10,145 bases of DNA. Source: Parachlorella kessleri. Lineage: Eukaryota; Chlorophyta; Trebouxiophyceae; Chlorellales; Chlorellaceae. The position numbers and the translations under genes were made by a program. Of the stretch, positions 1 through 7,051 are shown piece by piece. Every line of letters starts with the position of its first letter. The first letter of the stretch is position 1. The DNA lies in the NCBI GenBank assembly GCA_001598975.1, contig BBXU01002158.1, forward strand, positions 1-10,145, given 5' to 3'. The notes under the pieces were generated by a model. The model ran no database searches and was not told the DNA's origin. It saw only the letters and a program-made list of their open reading frames with translations.

Positions 1-629
1 GGGGAGGGACGTGTTGGGGTCGGCTGTGAGCACACAGGCCCCAGAGCACAGCAGCAGTGTCAGCCCCCAGCCAGTCTGGTGTCCGGGGTGCTGGCTGGGG
101 GCGTACCCAGTGCGGCGCGGGCTCTGATATGATATAGGCTAGGCTAAGCAGGGGTGTCCTCCCGGGGGGCTCAATGTTGCAAGACCGTGCGGTGTATTTA
201 TTCCAAGGAGCGACGCACAGTGCCACGCCCTGTTGTAAACGCCTACTGGGTTGCCTGACAGCCAGGAGAGATCTGCGTTGCTTTGATCCCACAGTGTTCC
301 CCTTCATCGGTGCTGTGAGGAAAGATAAGTATGGGGGTTGAGAACGCACACACACGCCCGCACACGCACTCGCACACACATTCTTCCACGCCATGCTGCC
401 ACCACTCTGGTAGGGTCTCAGTGCCTGCAGGTGCTGCTGGTAGCCACAGACATCTACCTGCGGTAGTGTTGTGGTTGATTGATGAAACAAAAAGTGGGGT
501 CCTCATACTCACACTTGTCTGAGGTGCAGGTGCTGCTGGTGGCCACAGACTCCTTCTGGCGGTAATTTGGTGAAAGATTGTGGAAAGATACGAACGGGGT
601 GCAAACATTCACACTTGTCTGGGGTGCAG
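1..629 (+). other. 3' portion of an upstream cpSRP54 intron
   Basis: This stretch has no exon I can support. I looked for the SRP54 P-loop (GxxGxGKTT) and N-domain sequence expected just before the exon at 630 and found neither, so the preceding exon lies outside the window. It holds a CA-rich tract (345-380) and, from about 319, a triplicated segment that ends in the real acceptor (cag at 627-629). The intron is therefore at least 629 nt long unless a very short exon has been missed. Confidence 0.7.
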
Positions 630-672
630 GTGCTGCTGGTGGCCACGGACATCTACCGCCCCGCCGCCATCG
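319..672 (+). repeat. Tandem triplication of an intron acceptor plus exon start
   Basis: The sequence coding VLLVATD, preceded by a cag acceptor, occurs three times, beginning at 431, 530 and 630 (spacing 99 and 100 nt). The second and third copies also share the upstream acacttgtct stretch. Copy 1 reads [11 protein letters not shown] then stop (464-466). Copy 2 reads VLLVATDSFWR then stop (563-565). Only copy 3 continues into the conserved SRP54 sequence. A shared ggaaagata at 319-327 and 582-590 suggests the unit extends upstream. Both dead copies are followed by a possible GT donor (463 and 562), which would make 32-nt frame-shifting micro-exons. Confidence 0.85.
345..380. repeat. Imperfect CA microsatellite
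   Basis: An alternating CA tract interrupted by CG and CC dinucleotides. It lies inside the first partial copy of the tandem repeat that precedes the first visible cpSRP54 exon and has probably expanded there, since the other copies lack it. Confidence 0.8.
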
Positions 673-3600
673 ACCAGCTGGTGAAGCTGGGGGAGCGCAT
701 CGCCGTGCCGGTGTTCCAGCTGGGCACGGCCGTGGCGCCGCCGGAGATCGCCAGGTGGGCCAGGTCGTGCCCGCGCAGGCAGGGGGTGCCGGCTCCCAGG
801 CCCAGGCCGTGACCCCGACACTAGTCCAAGCAGCCTGGTGCATGCGTGTGGGGCGGCCGACACATGCGGCGGGGGTGGCGGGTTATTGTGTGCGTGCGTG
901 CGTGCGAGCGTGGTGGGGGGTGGGGGGGGAGGGGGGGGCCGGGCACAGCGGCGACTCTGCGGGGCCGGGCGCAGCGGCGACACTGCCAGGCCAGGCATGT
1001 GGGGATTGGGTTTGCTGCCGATCCCCCTTATGCCAGGTGCGCTTACCGTGCTGCACGGTCCACACCAAGGCAAAGAAAAGGAAGAAGAAGACTCGAGACG
1101 GGCGAGCGTGGCAGCTACAGGCCATGCACGCATGGCGGTTAAGCTGGGCGGGACGCATGCACCTCTCATGAGGCTACTTGCAGCGTTTGCGCCAGGCCCA
1201 AACTCCATGCAAGGGGCCAGCTGCCCCGTCCCACGTCGGGATTGCGCCTTGGGTTTGACACACGCCTGCGGTGGGTGTACTGTGTGTGCACAGGCAAGGA
1301 CTGGAGAAGGCGAGGCAGGAAGGGTATGATGCCATTATCGTGGACACTGCCGGGCGGCTGCAGATAGACCAGGACATGATGACCGAGCTTGTAGAGGTGG
1401 GTTAGTAGTGTGAGTCGGGGAGGTGTGCCCCTGTATGCCCCAGGGGCGCACGGCGTGGGCGTTCGCCCTGGCATGAGGCGCCTTCCCAGGGCTATTTTTG
1501 GAGAGTGTTTTGCAGGCGGTGTTGCCCCCATGCCTGCTGGTCGGTCGGGATGGGCCTCAGGATGTGGGTGTGTGTGCGTGTGGGTGTGTGCGTGTGGGTG
1601 TGTGTGTGGGTGGGGGGGGGGGCGGGGAGACTGACACTGACTGCCAGCATGCCACTTGCCAGCATAGAGAAGCCATGGAACCTTACTCCAAAACTCCTAC
1701 CATGCCATGGCATGGTTACTTCCTTGGCCCGTGCAGATCAAAAAGACCATCAAGCCCACCGACACGCTTTTAGTGGTGGATGCCATGACGGGGCAGGAGG
1801 CGGCGGGGCTGGTGAAGGCCTTCAACGATGCAGTGGACATCACAGGTGCAGCATGGGTGGGGGGGGTGGGGGGGGGGGGGGGGCGTCGCCGCTGCGTGTG
1901 GGGACAGGGGCAAGAAGCAAATTCGTAGTTGCTGCGCTATGCTAGGGCCTTGTGAGATGGGAAGGAGGGTCAAGGTGTGGCCACAGAGCCGGCGTCGCCA
2001 GCTGTGTTGAGGTTGCCTGCTTTGCATGCTTTGCCTGCTGCAGGGGCCGTCCTGACCAAGCTTGACGGCGACAGCAGGGGCGGCGCAGCACTCAGTGTGA
2101 AGCAGGTGTGGACGGACTCGCTCTCTTGGGCGCGTTTTTTCGGGAGTGCCTGCAACGAGCGTTGCAGCTGTTATGCATGGCAACCCCAGGCCTTGCCTGC
2201 CTGACTGACTGGATGACTGGAGTGCCTGGGGCCCTTGCCGGGGTGGAGCAATGCAAGCAGCAGCGGCATGATGAGCATTTTGGTCATGGGCTGCTTTGCA
2301 TGCTGTGAGGCGTGGCTGCAGCGTGGGCTTCACTGCATGGGGGCACACCAAGCGGACCGCCCACCAGGTCTTGGATGACGGCTGTGCTGAGCGCGTGATC
2401 TCCACTGCCGTCGTGCCTGGCTGGCCGCAGGTTAGCGGGCGGCCCATCAAGTTTGTTGGGATGGGTGAGAGGATGGAGGCGCTGGAGCCCTTCTACCCGG
2501 AGCGCATGGCCAGCCGCATCCTGGGTGAGTGAGCGCAGGGAACCCGGGGGTGAGTGGGTGGGTGTGGGGTGGTGTGTGTTGTGTGTTGGTTGGGGTGCTG
2601 ACTGCTTGAACTTCTTTAGTCTAGTCTAGTCTAACAGTCTAGTCTAACAGCGTACCGCCACCTGGCCATGCTGCCGTGAGTCCCCCAAATGGGGCCAACA
2701 AAAAGCCAGGATGTACTATGCCCACAAACCACACGAATTAAGTACCAATTCTTAATGGCATGCACCACCCCGTCCGGACGGGGAAACCAACAAAAAGCAC
2801 AACCAGAGGTCTATCCCACCAAGCTTCTCCATGTGTCCTTCATAGCACAAGCACTTAGCTAATCGAAGGCAACCCGCGAGCCGCCCCCAGCGTTCAGTTT
2901 GTCCTGCTGCTGCCGTCTGGCCCCGCTCAAGTCTAGCTGCTTCAGATGCTCCTCATAGACCTGGGGTAGCAAGGGGTTGGCAAGTTGAACTTCTTTGTGA
3001 CGCATACTATCGACGGCTGGCAGGCTGTCAATTGGATGGCAGGCTTGGTTGGGGGTGTTGGGTCGGTCGGGGGGGGGGGGGGGATGTCGTATGCAAGCGT
3101 CCTGCATGCTCTCCCGGCATACTAGTAGGGACGTTGGTGACGGCCTCGTTGGCTGTCCTTCCGCATGCATAGGTGGTGCATGCCCCTGCAGGTGCCTACA
3201 CTGGGGGCGGAACTTGAAGGGGTCAGAAGCTTGCTCTGGGTATCTAACAGTAGTGGTCTGTCACGCGTGGCCGCTTCTGCGTGCTAAGCCACTGCGCTCC
3301 TCAAGGCACCCTGTTGCAGACGCTGAATGTCTGCCTGTCTGTCTGCCTGTGGCGGTGACGGTGCAGGCATGGGCGATGTTGTGACGCTGGTGGAGAAGGC
3401 GGAGGAGGCATTCAAGGCGGAGGAGGCGGAGGAGATGACTAAGAAGATGCTCACAGGTGAGTCAGCCATTAGGCGAGGCCCCCGGCAGAACCTACCCCTC
3501 CGCTGCTGGGTGGGCATGTCCCTTGTTGGCTGGCTATGGGGGCAGAGCAGGGGGCTGCCAGGTGCTTTCCCTCTGGACTCTGCCACTCGTCTGAAGGCAT

Positions 3601-5920
3601 GAAGGACATGGTTCCCCGCCCGACAACTTGGAGTGTCATGACCTGGCATAACATGGCAGTGCTATGCCGCAACTAAGAACCGGGCCTGCCAGCGTTTGGG
3701 TAGTCAGCGCCCCCAGCTGCGTCTTAGATAGGCTCGCAGTGGCACGTGCTGTGTGATTGTCTTCCCCCGTGCAGCCAAATTTGACTTTGACGACTTTTTG
3801 AAGCAGTACAAGATGGTGGCAGGGATGGGCAACATGGGCCAGATCATGAAGATGCTGCCAGGCAAGCAATGCACAGGCTTCGCTGGGCCTTGCGCTGCGC
3901 TGTGCAGCCTCTGCTGTAATCTTGACTTGTGCAAGGCGGCAGGCAGCAGGTCGGCTTTTATGATCCAGGGGTGCTTCAAGGGCGACTGCCCCTGACCTCG
4001 CTTGGCGCATGAACTGCTACTGGGGTGCACTCGCGCTGGTTCCAGCCCATGTACTGAGACCGTGGATGAAGCTGTCTTAGTGACGAATGTTGTTGCAGCG
4101 GTTGTGCACTTGTTTGGCCCTGGGGCAGCATGGCCAGGTGGCGGTAGGCTGGCCGGAACAGATCCACAAGCACGCTAGCTGAAAAGCAGCTATGTTGGGC
4201 ATCGGACACTTACTTCTGCTGAAGCTCATGCCGGATGCCGCTAAGAGTGGTATTGGATTCCTGCTGTGTCAGGCATATACATTTACAGCTGCTGAAGCTC
4301 ATGACCGATTCCATTCAGAAAAATATTGGATTGCATGTTGCAGGGATGAACAAGATCACGGAGAAGCAGCTTGCCCAGGTGGAGAAGCAGTACAAGGTGT
4401 ACGAGAGCATGATCCAGTCCATGACGGCCAAGGAGCGCAAGCAGCCCGAGCTGCTGGTCAAGTCACCGTCCAGGAGGTGAGCTGGCACAGCATGGCACAG
4501 CAGAGCCCAGAAGAGCATATCGCGTAGAGCAGCACGCATAAGCCCCTATAGTGTGGGTCTAGCGAGGTGTAGGACTCACACCGCGCGCACCGCACTGCAC
4601 GCTGCAGTGAGGGGCCAGTAGGAGCAGTGCAATTTGAGGGTGGGTGTGGCAGAGGTGCATGCTGCGTGGCGCTGGGCAGTGGACTGCGGACGACTGGAGT
4701 GCCGTTGCCTGGGTCTAGCTGGGTGCCCGCCCTTGGGGGTGTAGCCAGGCGGGCGGCGCACCTATGCTATGTTAGGTTCCCTGGGCGCTCTCGCAGCCCG
4801 GGGGGTGGATTCCCCGGTCTTTCTCACTGTATCAGGCATGTTCTGTAGGCTCGAGGTAGGGAGGGAGGCTGCGCCCCACATGCCCCCGCTTCTACAGCGT
4901 CCGCGTGCCTTTGTGGATGCGCAGCTGGCCACCTGCTGGCCGCGGCTGGTGTGCTGCGGCATGCTGTGCCCCGGCCGCCGTCACCCTGCCCCTCGCAGTG
5001 CTGAGCTGCGCTGAGTTGCGCTACGCTGCCCTGCCCCGGCCTGCGCAGGCGGCGCGTTGCGCGCGGCTCTGGCCGTGCTGAGCGCGACGTGGTGGAGCTG
5101 CTGGGCGTGTTCACCAACATGCGGGCGCAGATGCAGAGCTTCTCCAAGATGATGGCCATGGGGGGCATGGGTGAGTGAGGTCTACTAGGGGTTGGGGTTG
5201 GGCTGGGGTTGTCAGGCTAGAGCATCATGGGCCAGGTTGAAGGGCATGGGTGAGTAAGGCCTGCGGTATCCTGGAGTTCTAAAGCATGACTGGGTCAGGC
5301 CTGCGGTGTCCTGAGGTTGTAGAGCATGCAGGGTATGAGATCCAGGACCCTTGATAGCGGGTGCCTCACAAGCCAAACAGCCTTCTAGGGGTTGGGGTTG
5401 GGCAGGGATTGTCAGGCGAGAGCATCATGGGCCAGGTTGGAGGGCCTGCTAGTGCCGTGCATGGGGGTGTGGGTGGAGGGAGGGTCGGGTCTGGGATGGC
5501 CCGGGGTGCTTGTTTCCTCTAGGGATCCCAGGTGGACAAGGCAATAGCTGCCCTTCTACCAGCCAGCAGCTTGCTTGCTTGGCACGTGTGGAGAGTATCC
5601 GGGGCTTGTGCTGGGGCGAACACCGTCGTTACGTACGTGCAGCCTGCCTGGCTTTGGCCGGCACCTGTCATGCCTTGCCGCTGAGCAACCAGCGGTGCGC
5701 TGTCCCGCCCTGCTTTGCCCGCTGCGCAGGCATGGGGTCCATGATGAGTGATGAGGAGATGATGAAGGCCACGCTGGCGGGGGCGGGGCCGCGGCCGGTG
5801 GCGCCCGGCAAGGTGCGGCGCAGGCGCACAGTCCCTGCCGGGGCGCCGGCGCCGGCAGCGGCAGCAGCAGACTCGCAGCAGCAGAGCGGCGCGGAGCTGG
5901 CTGCGGCGGGCAGCACATAG
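630..5920 (+). CDS. cpSRP54: Chloroplast signal recognition particle 54 kDa GTPase (cpSRP54), 5'-partial, 10 exons
   Basis: Exons: 630-754, 1294-1396, 1737-1845, 2044-2105, 2431-2524, 3367-3456, 3775-3861, 4344-4476, 5049-5170, 5730-5920. They join in frame (1116 nt) to 371 residues and a TAG stop. Visible parts, numbered within this fragment: DIYRPAA (7-13), DTAGR (59-63, GTPase G3), VVDAMTGQ (89-96), [12 protein letters not shown] (117-128, G4), the closing-loop [12 protein letters not shown] (143-154), then an M domain with methionine-rich finger loop [20 protein letters not shown] (208-227), the RNA-binding motif [13 protein letters not shown] (264-276) and a Met-rich helix (292-314). The tail has RRRR (338-341) and an Ala/Gln-rich end. 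The M domain excludes FtsY. The G-domain sequence is bacterial/plastid type, not cytosolic SRP54. It is known to bind thylakoid-protein nascent chains and, with cpSRP43, LHCPs, and to dock on cpFtsY. The N domain, P-loop and transit peptide are off-window. Plastid location is inferred from the family. Confidence 0.93.
914..938 (+). repeat. G-rich tract in cpSRP54 intron 755-1293
   Basis: Runs of six, eight and eight or more G separated by single T or A bases, on the sense strand. This could form a G-quadruplex in the pre-mRNA. Confidence 0.75.
937..986. repeat. 26-bp tandem duplication
   Basis: Two 24-nt copies (937-960 and 963-986) with two mismatches, 26 nt apart, centred on agcggcgac. Intronic, directly after a G-rich tract; no function is apparent. 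Confidence 0.8.
1562..1627. repeat. TG microsatellite running into a G tract
   Basis: An imperfect (TG)n stretch with CG and GGG interruptions that ends in about ten consecutive G. It lies in the intron 1397-1736, about 110 nt before the acceptor of exon 1737-1845. The preceding part of this intron holds nothing else I can identify. Confidence 0.85.
1855..1883 (+). repeat. G tract just after a splice donor
   Basis: Almost uninterrupted G (with two T) starting nine bases after the gtgcag donor at 1846. The donor itself matches the consensus poorly, so a structured G tract so close to it could influence recognition by U1 snRNP. That effect is inference. Confidence 0.75.
2653..2680 (-). repeat. 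Copy 1 of a dispersed 28-nt repeat
   Basis: The minus strand of 2653-2675 is identical over 23 nt to the plus strand of 4124-4146 (core ATGGCCAGGTGGCGGTA). Just past its 3' end, after one mismatch, GCTG is also shared. It lies near the 3' end of the inserted element, adjoining its tail repeats. Confidence 0.85.
2682..2798. repeat. Two hairpin modules followed by CCAACAAAAAGC
   Basis: CCCC-AAAT-GGGG (2683-2694) is followed by CCAACAAAAAGC (2695-2706). The perfect palindrome CCCCGTCCGGACGGGG (2768-2783) is followed after three A by the same CCAACAAAAAGC (2787-2798). Both lie in the 3' untranslated part of the putative element, where on its own (minus) strand they read GCTTTTTGTTGG then hairpin. 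Confidence 0.75.
2859..2984 (-). pseudogene. C-terminal coding fragment inside the intronic insert
   Basis: The minus strand reads [20 protein letters not shown], then a Gln/Arg-rich stretch, and ends in GGGSRVAFD and TAG (2859-2861). It looks like a real protein tail: charged and amphipathic, with no low-complexity repeats. The sequence upstream on the same strand (beyond 2984) includes a poly-C tract and does not look coding, so the fragment is cut at the insert edge. A cag before VYEEHL also resembles an intron acceptor, which would argue for a genomic rather than an mRNA-derived copy. I do not recognise the parent protein. Confidence 0.4.
3069..3083 (+). repeat. Homopolymer G15
   Basis: Fifteen consecutive G in the intron 2525-3366, between the inserted element and the acceptor at 3364-3366. 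The length may be unreliable because such runs are error-prone in sequencing. Confidence 0.85.
4119..4151 (+). repeat. Copy 2 of the dispersed 28-nt repeat
   Basis: Plus-strand match of 23 identical nt (4124-4146), then one mismatch, then GCTG, to the minus strand of the element in the earlier intron. Here no target duplication or tail repeats are evident, so this may be an older fragment of the same repeat family. Confidence 0.8.
4208..4343 (+). repeat. 73-bp tandem duplication of an intron 3' end
   Basis: TGCTGAAGCTCATG occurs at 4217-4230 and 4290-4303, and TATTGGATT at 4251 and 4324, both 73 nt apart. The second copy ends at the true acceptor (4343). The first has a corresponding cag (4270-4272) that could act as a decoy acceptor. 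Copies have diverged between the anchors. Confidence 0.8.
5185..5445 (+). repeat. 200-bp-spaced duplicate and 40-bp tandem repeat in intron 5171-5729
   Basis: A 61-nt segment (5185-5245) recurs at 5385-5445 with four mismatches, exactly 200 nt apart. Between them, a 32-nt unit (5257-5288) is repeated at 5297-5328 with five mismatches. The 14 nt across the exon 5049-5170 donor (5163-5176) also recur at 5242-5255, giving a second donor-like gtgagt. Confidence 0.9.
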
Positions 5921-6600
5921 TAAGGGGTGTGGTGTGGTAGGCTGAGCTCGTGAATGGCTGGGTGTAGGTCATGGGAGAATGGTTGGGGGTCTGAGCGGGG
6001 CTGAGCCCTCTTGGTAGTGTTTTCAGCGTCAAGCTTGGGTCGCGGCTTGGTTGATGGTAAGGGTGAGAGGATCAACCATGTCTCACTTCGTTTAGTTGGA
6101 TAGAGGTGCATGTTATGGGCGGTGAGGAGGGGGGATGCGTTTTTGTATCTTGTTGAAACCCAGGGGGTCCGCAGGGGTTGAAATATCAAGCAATGCAAGG
6201 GGCATCCGGATGGCTGCATGAGTTGTGCTTTGTGCGCGTTTGCATTCCTTTTTCCAAAACGAGTCTATGTGCATGTGTCACGATTATCGTGCTGTCCTAC
6301 GCTTGTGGCTGCTACCGTCATGAAACGGTGTTTCAACTGCCAGGAGGGTTGGGATGGCTAGCTTTGACCGCTGGCACGTTGCACCTTCTTGGGTAGGGCT
6401 GTTTCTGTTTGCTTGGGTAGGAACCGCAAGGTCGTGGTAAAGTAAGATGTGAGAAAGGCGTCTGCGGGCCTGAAGTCATGCCCTTGTGTCACACCTGTAC
6501 ACCTTTGGTTAAGTTGCTGTATTCCAACCATGGGTCACGGTTACAGGTGCTGCCCTGCAGCTGGGGCCGCTTCCCGGCTGTAATCCGGCTATGGGTCAGG
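5921..6600 (+). other. cpSRP54 3' UTR (inferred)
   Basis: Non-coding sequence after the TAG stop. No exon is recognisable. The first TGTAA downstream of the stop is at 6579-6583, so a 3' UTR of about 670-690 nt is likely; such lengths are common in chlorophycean algae. Confidence 0.55.
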
Positions 6601-6652
6601 GTTACAGTGCTGCCCTGCAGTTGTAGCTGCTTCCCGCCTGAGGTCACCTTGG
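6530..6652. repeat. 61-bp tandem duplication
   Basis: ATGGGTCA at 6530 and 6591 starts two similar units, each with ggttacag, tgctgccctgcag, and gcttcccg. The units have diverged at about one base in six, mostly towards the end. Confidence 0.85.
6579..6583 (+). terminator. Candidate poly(A) signal TGTAA for cpSRP54
   Basis: TGTAA is the usual poly(A) signal in Chlamydomonas and relatives. This is the first one downstream of the cpSRP54 stop. It sits in the first copy of a 61-bp tandem duplication; the second copy has lost it. Confidence 0.5.
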
Positions 6653-7051
6653 AGTGGCAGGGTTAATTGCCTGGCAAAGGCTGCTGGCACGTTGCACCAT
6701 CCTTGTTTGGGGCTTGCTACTGGGATCAGCCAAGATGGAGAGTTTCGTCGCACCCTGCCTTATTGACAGTAAGCGGCTGTTGGCAAGAGGTAAGGCGACC
6801 TTTGGCACCGTCGAGGACATCTGCTCACTGCACAAGGACTGTCTGCACGGCTCGAGGTCCTACCCAGCCACACAAGCTATCCTCCCAGTTTTGGGCGTCG
6901 CGGGCTCGGGCGCCAAGATACCGCACCCAGATACTCTATCTAGCCGACAACCCATATGGTTCTTAGCGTGCCTTATCACAGACTTTGAATGTCAACGCAC
7001 TAATTTTAGTCCCTTGCGTGTTACCTGAACGCTGTCCAAGCTGCCAGACTC
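6601..7051. other. Intergenic region and presumed USP promoter / 5' UTR
   Basis: About 450 nt between the inferred cpSRP54 poly(A) site and the USP start codon. An open frame of 124 codons (6654-7028) has no recognisable protein features and is taken as chance. GCTGGCACGTTGCACC (6683-6698) repeats exactly a sequence at 6370-6385. I see no clear TATA box. The USP transcription start must lie here, but nothing in the sequence places it. Confidence 0.5.

Larger units (their letters stand above)
2606..2996 (-). mobile_element. Probable 5'-truncated retroelement antisense in intron 2525-3366
   Basis: A 367-nt insert (2618-2984) is flanked by exact 12-nt direct repeats TTGAACTTCTTT (2606-2617 and 2985-2996), which look like a target-site duplication. 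Read on the minus strand, it has a 41-codon open 3' coding end with stop, about 240 nt of untranslated sequence, and a terminal run of short gttagactagact-type repeats (2618-2650). A 5' truncation, a microsatellite-like tail and a 12-nt duplication together resemble a non-LTR retrotransposon remnant. No terminal inverted repeats are seen. It is less GC-rich than the surrounding introns. The alternative is a retroposed or copied gene fragment. The family is not identified. Confidence 0.5.
3862..4343 (+). other. GC-AG intron of cpSRP54
   Basis: Exon 3775-3861 must end within the codon for Gly in the conserved LPGMNK. The only boundary that joins CCA-G to GG-ATG-AAC is CCAG|gcaagc, a GC donor whose flanks match the usual GC-AG consensus. 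No GT lies close enough to keep the frame and the conserved residues. The acceptor is gttgcag at 4337-4343. GC-AG introns are a known minority class spliced by the major spliceosome. Confidence 0.85.

Noticed and set aside
1..629. A P-loop or N-domain exon of cpSRP54 in the first 600 bases
   Set aside because: No GxxGxGKTT coding sequence or ALNGAR-type N-domain sequence was found in any frame; the exon must be upstream of the window.
319..640. CRISPR-like spaced repeats
   Set aside because: The three copies at 99-100 nt spacing code for the start of an SRP54 exon and are similar between copies outside the core too, so they are tandem duplications, not repeats with unique spacers.
609..1208. 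Overlapping open frames of about 200 codons on both strands
   Set aside because: They read through the real exon 630-754 in the wrong frame or strand and then through G- and C-run intron sequence, giving Gly- or Pro-repeat proteins.
1770..2450. Minus-strand open frame of 226 codons
   Set aside because: It runs antisense across three cpSRP54 exons and two introns, is rich in Pro/His/Ala of the kind produced by GC-rich antisense sequence, and resembles no protein domain.
2680..2800. Hairpins with A-rich or T-rich flanks read as a bacterial-type terminator
   Set aside because: This is a nuclear intron; the hairpins are better explained as part of the inserted element.
5668..6219. Minus-strand open frame of 183 codons
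   Set aside because: Its middle is antisense to the Ala/Arg/Gln-rich cpSRP54 tail, and the rest is 3' UTR; low complexity explains it.
6654..7028. Plus-strand open frame of 124 codons upstream of the USP gene
   Set aside because: It has no recognisable domain and partly overlaps a diverged repeat. It lies where a promoter and 5' UTR are expected; there is no supporting splice or codon pattern.
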